This document shows, one piece after another, positions 1 to 12,452 of a stretch of DNA of 64,000 nucleotides. This DNA is from Mesocentrotus franciscanus (Eukaryota; Echinodermata; Echinoidea; Camarodonta; Strongylocentrotidae). Numbering within the stretch: position 1 is the stretch's first letter; each line of letters opens with the position of its first letter. The notes beneath the pieces were generated by a model. It saw only the letters and a list, made by a program, of their open reading frames with translations. It made no database searches and had not been told where the DNA came from. The stretch spans positions 16,260,556-16,324,555 of the forward strand of contig CP137671.1 of NCBI GenBank assembly GCA_037976565.1, read 5' to 3'. The position numbers and the translations under genes were made by a program.

Positions 1-119
1 TTCCCAGCAAAATTTGTATCATCACGTATTAGTCAAAACATATTCTTTCACATGATTGGTAATGAGAGCTTCCATTTCATTTTTGAGAGGGCGTTTCCAA
101 AACTGGTCTATACCTTTAA
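1..119 (-). mobile_element. TTAA MITE family A, partial copy at window edge
   Basis: Reverse complement of the left part of the elements at 31471-31871 and 35764-36159, ending in TTAA at 116-119. The rest lies outside the window. Confidence 0.75.
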
Positions 120-359
120 GTATGGTAAATGCACTAGCCCAAGCTGACACCACATCGAGACATCAATGAGTTATTGCTCCCTGAGTGCAGAGGACAAGCA
201 GGAATATATGGTATATGTACAGATGAGAAAGAAAAGGAAAAAGAAGAGGGATCAAAGGGATTATGTCAAAGTCGAGAAATAACAATTAATAGATCGAGAG
301 TAGAGTTTATGTTACAGTACACAAAAAATAAATCAGAATTATATAGCTTGATAACACAT

Positions 360-1140
360 TCATGTGTCATCCACATACTTGTCAAGTAAATATGACTTAA
401 GTCTACCTTTAAAAGCTGAGATACTTGGAGCATTTGTTATAGTAGAATCAAGTGAATTCCAGAACCTGGGGCCAGTGAACATTAGAGTATTCAGAGTGAA
501 GGTTGTCCTTGCATATGGTAAATGTAGAGCAGAAGCCTGTCTAGTATTATGGCTGTGAATTTGGTTATTTCTTCTAAAGATTTTAGTAAGGGCAGAAGGG
601 AGGTCCCCAGAGTAAATGCTAAACATGAGCATTCCAAGTTGCATTGAATAGAGATCTTCTAGTTTTAGAATACTGTTTTCATAATAAAGTAGATTTGTAT
701 TTGCACGATAATTCGCTTTACAAATTATTCTAATAACCTGCTTCTGCACAACAAAAAGCCTGTGGATTTGAATTTTGGATGATTTGCCCCATGCCAACAT
801 ACCGTAATTAATATATGATAAAATAAGAGTAGAGTACAAAATGAACAATACCTCTTGAGGTATACATGATCTCAACTTATAAATAACACCATAATTTTTG
901 ACACCACTTTACTTAATTTGTCCACATGAGTTTTCCAATTCAGTTTCTCGTCTATGTATATCCCAAGAAATTTTGTTGAAGTTACTCTCTCAATAGGGAC
1001 ATTATTAAATGTCACTTCGCCTGGCAAAAAATTGACTGAATTACTAAACAGTATATAATTAGTTTTCTGAAGATTCAAGGATAACTTATTAGCATTAATC
1101 CACTTCATTACTTTCGAAACTCTTCATTAACAGTTTTCAA
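360..1140 (-). mobile_element. 5'-truncated non-LTR retrotransposon, reverse transcriptase 3' part
   Basis: Two overlapping frames on this strand encode the C-terminal part of a non-LTR reverse transcriptase. The first has KWINANKLSLNLQKT and TKFLGIYIDEKLNWKTHV; the second has ILSYINYGMLAWG and a tail with HNTRQASALHLPYA and GPRFWNSLD. They are typical of Jockey/CR1-like elements without RNase H. They are separated by a frameshift near 885-895. The catalytic domain is missing, so the copy is dead. Confidence 0.85.
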
Positions 1141-1145
1141 CAATA

Positions 1146-1400
1146 TTGTTTTGTAAAGGATCGTCATGTCTTCGCGCTCTCCTTATGTGGCAATCCTTCT
1201 TTACGATTCTTTTATGTAAATGCTATATTGTACCTACATTTAATACTTTGATAATGTATCAATCATTATTTTGTTTATTATGTTGTAAATTTATTATCAG
1301 TTTGCAAAGTAAATCTGGAAAAAGACCATGAAGAGAAATAAATAAATAAATGAATAAAATAAATGAATGAATGAATAAAATAGTAAAATAATAATACAGC
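1146..1400 (+). mobile_element. Retrotransposon 3' end with AAAT-type tail
   Basis: AT-rich untranslated sequence runs into (AAAT/AATG)n at 1330-1380, as expected for a LINE 3' end in plus orientation. A second tail of opposite orientation, (TTTA)n, starts at about 1403 and leads into 1440-1510. Confidence 0.5.
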
Positions 1401-1532
1401 CCTAATAATGCTTATTTTATTTATTTATTTATTTATTTCTGATATTTAGACAGCGTGACTCATTATCACCAATAATGGTGGTCTTCCATGAGGCCCTGTT
1501 AAACATAAGAAACAATAGTTAAAAAAAAAAAA

Positions 1533-1571
1533 AATATATATATATATATATCTATATATATATATATATAT
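1533..1571. repeat. (AT)n microsatellite
   Basis: Nearly uninterrupted AT dinucleotides after a 12-A run. The bases from 1572 to 1680 hold no further recognisable feature. Confidence 0.9.
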
Positions 1572-1685
1572 AACAATAATAATGATAACAAAATCATGAA
1601 CATAAACTCATAACAGCAGGAAAGAATAAGTAAGAACATGTGCCCTTAAAAGAACACACACACACAAAACCACCTATACCAAACC

Positions 1686-1900
1686 TCAAATCATTCATAA
1701 TTATTTGTATGGCACACACATCAGTGACAGCAGCTTAAACGCAGTGGAGGCATCGTGGTCCATTCACTTGACCCTCAATCCAAGGGTTGAGGGCTCGAAT
1801 CCCAGCCCAGCACTACAGTCCTTAGGAAAGACATTAATCTACATTTGCCACTCTCAACCCAGGTGTAGATGGGTACCCAATATGTTAAAGCACTAGATAC
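1686..1900 (+). mobile_element. tRNA-derived SINE, copy 1
   Basis: Contains a polymerase III B-box (GGCTCGAATCC, 1793-1803) and the 3' body word AAGACATTAATCTA that is shared with the SINE at 47674. The segment is nearly identical to 5521-5704. It is not a functional tRNA, because no cloverleaf can be completed. Confidence 0.65.
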
Positions 1901-3054
1901 TTGGCCGCTCGACTATGAGCAGGGTAATAACGTTGGAGCGCCAAAAGCGTTACGGTGTGACGGATATGTGTGCTAGAAAAGAAGCCACCATTATTATCAT
2001 TAACACACATTCTGTGAACCAGAATGACTTAACTTGTGATCTTGAACTTGACTTAATGCCCTTTTGCTTCTCAACAGGCTTACTATACTACCAACGTGCA
2101 ATAAGAAAAAAGAAAAATAGCCAAGGATCAAAGAAAACTGACACAATCTGAGTTTCATTTCACAATTTTAATGCTGAACTTGATATGAAAAGCTGTACAC
2201 CACATGCACAGATATATGAAAAGAACTTAAGTCTGTAATACAACTGACACAGAGAATTGGATAAGAGTGTACAGGAAACAAATCTTCTTTAACCATCAAT
2301 TATAGACCAAATGCTTGGTATATGCCAAATTTCCTCAACATACATTTAGTACACATATACTGGTACAAAACACAGACTGCCTTTTTCTTTCTTCGTATTG
2401 GATGTTACCATTACTGCCATTATTATAATGTAAAATTCACATTATTTGAATAAATTGGCATTTTCTTATGCCACGGCAGTTATATCAAGGTTGTTTATAC
2501 ATGAAATGTATGAACAGTGTCATTTTGTTATAAAATACAGGAACAGAAACAAAAATTAAAGCAATTTGCTAGATATCAATATCATCTTTCTTTTACAAAA
2601 AATGAAAAACCTCCTTTCCCCAGCAACATCTTGTTGAATAAACATCACTCAATATACAACAGACACCAATCATTAGAAGAAAAAAAAAATCTTTCATTAT
2701 GATACCAAATATGTGATGATGGGGCTTGGGACCATTTTAACTATACTAATTTTAAATGAGCAATGTCAAAATAAATGTGTGCATTGAGAGTGTTGATCAA
2801 TACCATACAATCATTCTCTGAGCACGTTTTTGCTGTATTTGCATGAACAGACAGGGAAATGGGGTCATATGGAAGAATACTGGAATTGAATGATTAACAA
2901 AGGAATACTTGTCATTGTTTTTTTGTCTTTACCTTTTGTTTATATTTTGCACCGTCATTACAACTAAATTATTCAGAGAATGAATCAGCCTTTGTTTTTC
3001 TTTAGAAACCGGTGTATTATATATCATATGCAGGAAGACAGAAGTTACAATTAC
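1901..3054. other. Downstream flank, no gene seen
   Basis: AT-rich unique-looking sequence beyond the 3' side of TEX11. Short open frames have no protein-like composition. Confidence 0.6.
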
Positions 3055-3560
3055 TTAAAGGTATTACAAAGTTTTGGTATGGGGTCATGAATTTGGTTCA
3101 AATGAACATATTGGAAGCATGTGCGATTTTACAATATTTAATGATCGTTGTCGCGGTTGAAATCGAGTCTCAAGTGATGAAATTGTAAATAATAAACTGT
3201 GTATGTTGTATAGCGCCCTCTCAAGACTGATATTACTTTAGCTTTAAAACAATGTTTCTTGACTACAATCGACCGATTTGCTATTCCCGTTTGGAAATTA
3301 TATATCGGAACTGCATATTGTGAGATTTTCATGGTCGCAGCTACCATGGAATGGCCTTAGGCGCTATTTGAAATATTTGAAATTTACCGGGAGCACCGGT
3401 AAATTTTGATTATTTGATTTGCTCGAAAGCAGAAGTGTTTTAGGGGCTAATTATTTTAGTGCTTATAATACATCCACAGGGGCATCCAAATATATCAAAA
3501 ATTTAAAGAATTACTATCCATCCAATTTCAAAATTTCCCAAAACTTTGCATTACCTTTAA
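3055..3560. mobile_element. TTAA MITE family D, copy 1
   Basis: 506 bases bounded by TTAA on both sides, with inverted ends TTAAAGGTATTACAAAG and CTTTGCATTACCTTTAA. Nearly identical to 14297-14802 over the full length. Non-coding. TTAA target duplication suggests piggyBac- or Kolobok-type mobilisation (inference). Confidence 0.85.
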
Positions 3561-3699
3561 AAACACTGATAAGGAGTCAATCATTTTTTTTTTTAAATTT
3601 CCTATAAAACTTATTTTCTAAAACACACTGAAAAAAAATCATAACAGTTTACTGCTTTCAATATCTTTTTAGTCATGTCAAATAGCACACCCTCCCCCC

Positions 3700-3870
3700 C
3701 ATTCAAGTCACAGAAAATACTGAATACTGTTTCTATTTCATCATGTTATAATATCTATCTAAACCCTATCTATGTATTTTATATTATGTAAAGTTATATG
3801 TGAAATGTGAGCAAAGCGAATTTCCATTGGACAATAAAAAATGAAATTGAAATTGAATACCTAAAAAAAA
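3700..3870 (+). mobile_element. LINE 3' tail fragment
   Basis: Ends in TTCCATTGGACAATAAAAAA followed by repeats of TGAAAT/TTGAAAT, a common LINE 3' tail pattern. No coding remnant remains. Confidence 0.45.
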
Positions 3871-3959
3871 AAGAATTTGACAATACAACTTCTGGAGGGG
3901 GGCACGGCAACATGATGAATGGGCATTACAGTGTATCTCTCCCAGTGTTTTTAAAAATC

Positions 3960-4154
3960 TGAAAGCCCCACTGCACTACTTGTAGCTACTTGCTCCCTCT
4001 ATATAGAAAACAATGCCTAAGCGGTGCCCGTTGGTCCCCCATGATCCTCTTTTTCTTATGTTAATTGAGAGCTGAGTTGATGAGATAACCATCTTTCAGT
4101 GACCAGCAGGGTGGTCTAATCCCTCCTGGCCCAACTAGTGCAGAGGGGCTTTAA
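3960..4154. mobile_element. TTAA MITE family E, copy 1
   Basis: About 195 bases with AAAGCCCC at one end and GGGGCTTTAA at the other, similar over its whole length to 24954-25152 and partly to 41143-41249. It overlaps the probable 3' UTR of TEX11. Confidence 0.75.
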
Positions 4155-4243
4155 TAAATTCTTGCTGATTTAGATGACAGTGAATGGAGCAGCAGAGTGG
4201 CTTGTTAAATCAGAGACTTGGATGAGGGCACACCCGACGCATT

Positions 4244-4315
4244 TCATTCTTCTAAGCTCTCTTTCAGCTTAAAATCACTTATCTTGGACTGAATTTCTGC
4301 AAACAATGACTTCAT
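4244..4315 (-). CDS. TEX11: TEX11 terminal exon
   Basis: Acceptor TTCTTTCTTCAG is followed by MKSLFAEIQSKISDFKLKES, then three more residues and TGA at 4246-4244. The polar, probably helical tail fits the end of the family. The nearest poly(A)-signal-like word on this strand is ATTAAA near 4156-4151; it overlaps the end of a TTAA-flanked MITE, so the transcript may end inside that element (inference). Confidence 0.82.
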   Translation of the reverse strand: MKSLFAEIQSKISDFKLKESLEE

Positions 4316-7300
4316 CTGAAGAAAGAACATACAGTTATGAGAAATAAATTGAGAGTTAGTGTTCTTTAAACTGATTCAAGCACTTTGTTGAATTCAGATA
4401 AATTGTCCTACAAAGTGGCAGGCAGGCCTTTTGGTGTTTGTCTCCCTCTTTGTTGGCTGTTTCCTCAAGTATGAGAATCAATGGGAATTCATTATCTTTA
4501 TGCAAGTGTATTCAAATGTATTGTATCATAATATTTTTCTGATATCCAATGATCATAGAAAATATATATGAAAATCAAGTTTATACAATGAAAACATATG
4601 TACACTGTAATATCAAAGCTATAGCTGAGACTTCCCAGGGCCAATTGCTTAATACTTACCATTATCAGTAACCGTGCCATCAATATTAAATACCATGGCA
4701 ACATCACTCAATAGCCAATCAAATCAAAGTTTCCATGGAAGCAACCATTAATGGCAAAGTTAACATCAACAGTAAGTTTTAAGCCACAGGGCCCATGTTT
4801 ACTATAATGGCAATTTTTGAATGAAATTACTCCTAGGAGTAAGTTTAATTTTTGTAAAGAAATTTTGTCTGGCTTGCACCCAGAAAATTATTTAAAAAAA
4901 CAGGCCAGCTAGCAGTTGTTGTAACTGCAAAACCTCAAAATTAATTTAGTTTTCACAGCACATACCTTTGGGTGAGGACCCCCTGCTGATCAAAGTATTT
5001 GCGTTGACTAACAATATTGCTCTGGGTTAAAAACTTTGAGTATTCGGTTTCTGAAACCACAAGTGCATCCACCTGGTCCTCAACTAAAAGGTATACTCGA
5101 AGTAGTGAAAACCCCAAGCTAAACTTAAAAGTTTATGTACGTTCATGTTAACCACGATCTGGGTTTAAGCCTTTGAGTAAACTTGAAGTTCCTAAAACCA
5201 CAAGTGCATCCACCTGGTCATCAACTCTAAGGTATACTCGAAGTTAAAAAAAACCACGAGCTAAACTTATAGTTCATGACCTCTCCTCTAACCTAACTAT
5301 CAATTATGATACTGTACCTTTTCTTCATAGTTGACCTTGAGCGCGGAGAGATGTGACATTAGATCCATACCCAAAGAACACCAGACACCTGCCACACTGT
5401 ACTGACCAGAACTGCCAGGGTGGGGGGGAAAAGATTAACTTAAAGGCCAAGTCCACTCCAAAAATAACTTACTTTCAATAGAACCAGAAAAATCAAACAA
5501 ACCAAACAACATACCACATCTCAAATTAATCATAATTATTTGTATGGCACACATAAGCTCAACGTGGAGGTGTCATGGTTTATTCACTTGACCCTCAATC
5601 CAAGGGTTGAGGGCTCGAATCCTAGCCCAGCACTACAGTCCTTAGGAAAGACATTAATCTACATTTGCCACTCTCAACCCAGGTGTAGATTGGTACCCAA
5701 TATGTTAAAGGGCAAGTCCACTCCAAAAATAACTTACTTTCAATGAAAGCAGAAAAATCAGACAAACCAATCAAAAAAAGTTGTGAGCAAAATCGGATAA
5801 CTAATAAGAAAGTTGTGAATTTTTAATGACATGAAAAACTTTGAAAATCACTACACAAATTGGCAACTCACTCATGAGTCTGTGACGTCATGTCCTCACT
5901 ATCCACTAATTATTTTCTTTATATTGATAATATAAATTTTCTATTTTCCCCCTAGGAATCTGATTTCTTCACACCAGCATCCAAGTTAGATTGATAATAA
6001 TATGTTTTTGTGTGGATGCACTAATATAGAGTAACTTTTGTTTCAGTTAAATCATGAAAAATGTGAATTTTGATAAACTATTTATATAAAAATCAATAAT
6101 TATGAATATACAATATTCAGAAAATAGTATCAATTCTTCAAAGTTCATAAATTTTTGTGTGAAATGTCAAGCAAGCAATATGATACAAATCATATAACCT
6201 GGGCAAAGGCATGGGGAAATCAAATTTGGGGGGATAAAAAGGGAAATTAATGGGATTAAACTATATAAAGCAATTGACAAATAGTGAGGACATGACGTCA
6301 CAAACTGATACCAAATTGGCAATTTGTGTAGTGATTTCCATTGTTTTTTTAGTTTTACATACTTTTTTAAAAATTCATAACTTTCTTATTAGTTATCCAA
6401 TTTTGCTCAAACTTTTTTGATAGGTTTGTCTGATTTTTCTGCTTCTATTAAATGCAAGTTTTTTTGGAGTGGACTTTTACTTTAATAACTGTAACCCGAA
6501 GCTAAGGTCTTCTTTTCCAATCCATGTGGCTTAATTAACATACATGCATAGCACAGAATAGCAAGATAAACATACCGGTATAATGAATGGCAAGTACATT
6601 AAATTAGAGAAAAAGAAAAAGCAAAAGAAAACAATTTATTTTGCATTATGTACATGTATATGTCTATCAAAAAAAAAAAATAAAAAGGAGAATACATGAA
6701 CACAACCTGTAAAAAAAATATCATAACATGAACCTGAAGAGGGCGCTATTACCTGAATGAGTAAATTCCAGTGTTCCATGCCTTTGTCATCAACCATACA
6801 ATCTCCATTTCCGGATAAGTGTCCTTTACAAGCACAAGAAATTACAATAATTGATTGAATTCAGTGAATAGAAGTGTATCACCACTATGCCCTGCTGGGT
6901 TGAATTAAGGAATAAGTAATGTACAATGGGCAAGTAAAAGCTACTTTGGCTTGTAAATTACTGACAACATTTAAGACTTTAGTTTCTTAGCATTGTATTA
7001 GATTTATAAATTATTTTGCTTTTCTTTCATTGCATCCATGGCTTTGCTCCACAATACAATATTACTTTGATAAATCGTTACATTCCGTCTAAACCTTTAA
7101 GCACTCAATACTATGGATTAATTGTTATTCCAAAGCTAAATACAAAGTGGGGAGGGGAGGAGAGAGCCTTCACTTGTGCAGGGCGTTAATGGGTGGAATG
7201 CTCTCCTTTGAGAGATTCTTAATAGCAGATGAATAGAAGTGTTTACAAAATTAATAATCTAAAAAGATGAATGTGATTAAGTATGTCATATGCCTCCGCC

Positions 7301-10300
7301 TACATTCAATCAATTTATTATCATCAATTCGTACTGTTTGAAGTTCATGGCTCATAGAGTCCTTTCAATATTGATACTTATTAGGTCTAACATTTTCATG
7401 ACCTCTTTTCACCTCTTACCCGATAACCCTGAAATCTAATCATTTCGAAAATAAATTAACAAAGCAAGTGAAAAAATAACAGGCTCTGGGGGGTGTTTCA
7501 CAAAGACTAAGATCGACTTTAAGTTGGACTTAAGTATAACAGGCCGTTCGTGCCATTGTTTGCTCTCACCATTATGATATTTAGATAATATTTTTTCCTT
7601 CAATAACGAATTATCAAAAAATGTAAGTTTTGTAGATTTTTTACCATGATTTGTACGTCCCGTGAGAGACCAATGCCAGTAAATGATGAGAGAAAACAAT
7701 GGCACGAACGGCCTGTTATACTTAAGTCCAACTTAAAGTCGATCTTAGTCTTTGTGAAACACCCTCCTGGTGTAATCATATATTACTAGAAATGCATCAA
7801 ACATAAAAACTTCATAAATAAATCTCTTGCTGTAGGCAAATACATGGGGATAACTTACTCTCTTTTCTGCTTGAAGAAGTTTGATAGCCACCTGATAAAG
7901 ATGCCACGCCTCCTCTCTGCCTGCCGTCTCAGGACTGCTACCCTCTCCAAGGCACAGTCTGATAGCATTGTGAAGGGTTTTACTACAAAAATAAAGGTAT
8001 AACAAAAGTTAGTATCTGGGCAAGACCAAGAAATCTATTCTACCTCTTTTCGTATATTGCAAAGTTCATTTTTATTATAACATCTCTATGCACTTCCAAA
8101 GGATTTTAGATATTATTACCCTGGCGTTGGAATTGTATTATGGAATCATGACAATGAATCAACACAAAATATCACTTTACTTGATATTTTGTCTGATCTT
8201 TTGTAGGGCTATCAGCTTGATACAGGGATCATATGTACAAAAACTATTAGGTGTGGTTGGTATGTATGGGAAATAATACCTTGGACTTGGCCTACTGTAA
8301 ATGAACATTTAAAGTGGGTAAATGTGGTTTTTAAATATAAATTGAAATTATTTCAAAAACGAATAAAAAATACAAACAGATACCCAACAATGGTAGAAAT
8401 AGTTTACCCAAAGTCAAAGAAAACAGAGTCTGATACATAAATATGGAGATATTTTCAAAATACTGTGGTTTTTAAATATACTTGCCTGCATGTTTCAATG
8501 TCAATATCCTTTGAGCTCATGTGTTTATTAATGGCTGCATGAAGAAGCTTCTTACTCAGCTGTTTGAAATGGGCTGGTGGCTCCATGGCAAGAACTTTCA
8601 AATAAAAAGAATATTAAGCTGTCATAATTTAGTCTTAATTTAGTCTTACAAACATAAGACCTGTGAAAATACCAAAAAGGTTTGTAACTCGAATTCTTGC
8701 TACACACGTCTATATTCTTTGTAAAAACCATACAGTATATACAACATTAAAACAAGTGATAATTTGACTAGATAAGAAATATGACATAATACAGTGATTA
8801 GACCAATCACGCACTGACAACTGAATTCATGTTTGCTATTTACACTATTTATTTTGTGAAATCATTGTAAAATATGAAATATGAAACATTAAACTGAAAC
8901 TGAAACTTTCATTAGCTGCACAAGATATGAGCGTACTGACCTGCAAGTGTTTCAATGGTCTTGATATCATGGCCAGGCGATGAAAGGACTTGCTTCACAA
9001 GCTGGTCCAGTTCTGAAGATCTTCCAAGTTTGGCCAAGGCCTCAAACTCATAGAGCAACAGCATGGAATAGGCTCTGTCTCTATTCTCAATGTCTAAACA
9101 TTGAGAACACAAAATAGTAATGCTATGTAATAGAGAATGCAGAGATGCCAACCTCTCGACACCAAAAAACAGACTGAATATCCTAAAAAATCAGATTTTC
9201 ACGAAAACTCGACACTACCACTGTTTGACTGGTAAGAACGGGCAAGTAAAATGTTTGCTCTTTCATTAACATTTAATGAGAAAATTGTAAAGCTGCTGAT
9301 TCCGCGTATTTCCCGCTCTTGTAGGCTTGTTGTTCAACATTTTTGTCTGGGTTTGGGGGGTTTACTTGTACATGTTTCTATTCTATGCGATTCCGCGGTT
9401 TATATCGTTGTTTTTGTATATATATATATTTTTTTTGAAAGATGAAAAATCGTATTTTCAAGAGGCAATATCGTTTTTCACTTGTTTTATCGTACTAAAT
9501 ACAATAAAATCGTACTGGTTGGCATCTCTGTGAATGTAATGGTATTGCATACTATTACATAATTCATCCATGTTCAGTTTGAATTGCTTCATTGCATATC
9601 ACGTAATCGCAGTAGCAAGATATTTTCAGCTATTTGTAAACACTTTCATGACTCTGTGACCTTTGACCTTTCAGCTCTTCCACCCAAAATCTAACCATAT
9701 TACCCTTGCATGCTCATAAATACTTAATCCAAGTTTAAAATCCGTTCAATGGTTCTTGAGTTTTGACACTAACGAAAAGCGGGACAGACAGATGGACAAA
9801 GGACATACCGAAAACGCAATGCCTCCGGTTCCACCATCGATGGCGTATGCATAACAAAGCGAACAAAAACAAACAAGCAACCACGCCGGCATTTACCAAG
9901 TCATATGTGAACGGGCCTAAAGCCTCTTTTAGACACCACACTCTCTATTGGAAGCAAAATAAAAACTACTGCACGTGTATATGAATGCCACACGTGGCAT
10001 GATGAAGAAAAAGAAAAACAGCTGCATACATTATTTACCTCCTGAGCTATCACCATGTAGTTGAGTGCACACATTCTGACATGAATATACATATTCCAAC
10101 ACTTTTTCCAAAGATGCTCGCTATAGAGAAAAAAATACAGAAGTGATCAAAATTAGCACAACATGATCCGTGCCGGCCCGGCATAAGGATGTAAATTGCT
10201 GAATGTTTGAAACTTTGAGACTGCCAAGAACAGTAATATGCCATGTGATGCTGGTGTTAAAAAACACTCGACGAATTATACACATTACAACAAAAAAGTT

Positions 10301-11045
10301 CATTAAATTTAACCAGGCTAGGTTGTCATAGTTACCGAAGTGTATACATTTTCATCATGCATTCAACATATTTATGAGATTCATTCCATTACTCTTTATA
10401 AATAAATCAAGTGTAGGAAGATTTTTATGCAGTTACTATTAACCTGTTTGCCATAATTTGGTATAAGATGGGCAATTCCACTGAAAATGTTCACTTGCCA
10501 AAAATCATAAAATTGGCAAATTACTCCAGATATATTTTATACTACCATGATAAATTTATTATTAACAAAAAGAGCTTAACACGCTCTTTAATTTGATGGG
10601 TATATCAATGGTACTTTTTTTAAAAGAATACACTTTGGGGACAAAATGTCTTGACAATTTTGTTTAAAACATCATAGATTTGGGTAGCATTATTTCATAA
10701 CACCAACACTTTAGAGCCCTATATTATAAACAATTGGCGATCAATAAATTCGATAACATCAAATCAAGGCTAGATTATTTGTCCCTTTTTGTATTCTGTA
10801 GAATTAATCACTTATAAAAACAACTTCATATTTAATTTACATTAAACAAAATATATATATTACCTTATCATCATCTTCCTGTGCTTCCCTGGCCATCTGA
10901 AGACTAGCAGCCGCAGCCATCACAAGGCAAGTCTTTTGTCTTCCTAGATTGCTGGCATCGTTGGACAGAAGCTCACAGAACTATGCAGGAGAAAGGAAAT
11001 ATTATGACAAGTAAAATAGAGAAAGGGGGTGGAGAGAAGAGGGGG

Positions 11046-11083
<38 letters not shown>

Positions 11084-12289
11084 CTAGGTAGACAAGAGAA
11101 GAAAAGAGAAAGGGGGAAATATAAAATAAAGACAGACATAAAGAGGGAAGAGATAGGAGATAGGAGAGGGGAGAGGGAGAGAGAGGAGAAAGAGAGAGAG
11201 AGAGAAAAAGAAGGGAGTCAAGGAGAGAGAAAATGAAAGAAAATTAAATACAAAAGCAGAATCCTTATCAAATAAACATGATTATTGGTCAAATACAGAC
11301 AATGTATGGACAATCGGTCTTACATTTTCTTTTATGTTAGTACATTAACATTTCATTTTACCTAAGTGTGTAACCTGTCAGAACTTTTATTCCAAACTGT
11401 ACCTATAATAATCATCATTTTTACACTTCTTTGTCAACAGATTAGTATTGAATTGAAATAAAAGTGTACAAAATGATACAATCGAATGAAGTGGAGGGAC
11501 AACAGACGTATAAATACTTATCTAGGTTATCCCCTTACAGACATCATAGTATCACATACCTGACTACACTTAGCAAAGAAGAGATGAGTGAGTCTGCTCA
11601 CTGTGGAATGCTCAATGGCCATATTCCATGCTAATGGACAGAAAGGAAGAAAGACAGAAAGAAACAAATAAAGAATGAAAGAAAGAAAGAATGACATTGA
11701 AAAATTGGTTACATATATACATCATGATTCCCCTAAAGGTAAACAAAATTAACACGTCCAACTGGAAACTGGAGACCGGCACGGGATGAGCGAGACCTTG
11801 GTGCGGGCCTTTCCACTTTTTCCTCTGCCAGGGACGACAACAATTTCTTAAGTCATGTAATTCAAATCAACTCTGTAAAGATTGTCAGTAGCCATCAAAG
11901 CAAAGGAAGATATAGACTCGTTAACAAACAAAAATGTGTATTACTAAATCTGGAGAAATCAAATTTTCAGACGTTTTGGATTGCTTTTTGACAAATTATC
12001 TGAGACATTGAATAAAAAAAGGAGATTGATTTGGAGAGTTGATGATGCTTACCCACTTTCATGAACCAAGCTGCTTCATTGTTAAGCATGTCCTTCTCAC
12101 CGGTAGACTTGGGTTCCTTCACAGTGATGCTATTCAGCTGGACTAGAACTGTGGAAAGGATTATGAATACGTTGATATATATATATATACCGGTAGTTAA
12201 TCTTTAGTTCTGGTACTGGAATGGCATTTCAAGAGAGAGATGGCTTTCACACAATTTTGAATTAATAATAATGGTAGTAGGCAAGTAGC

Positions 12290-12331
<42 letters not shown>

Positions 12332-12341
12332 TGTAGTAGTA

Positions 12342-12402
<61 letters not shown>

Positions 12403-12409
12403 TGTAGTG

Positions 12410-12452
<43 letters not shown>

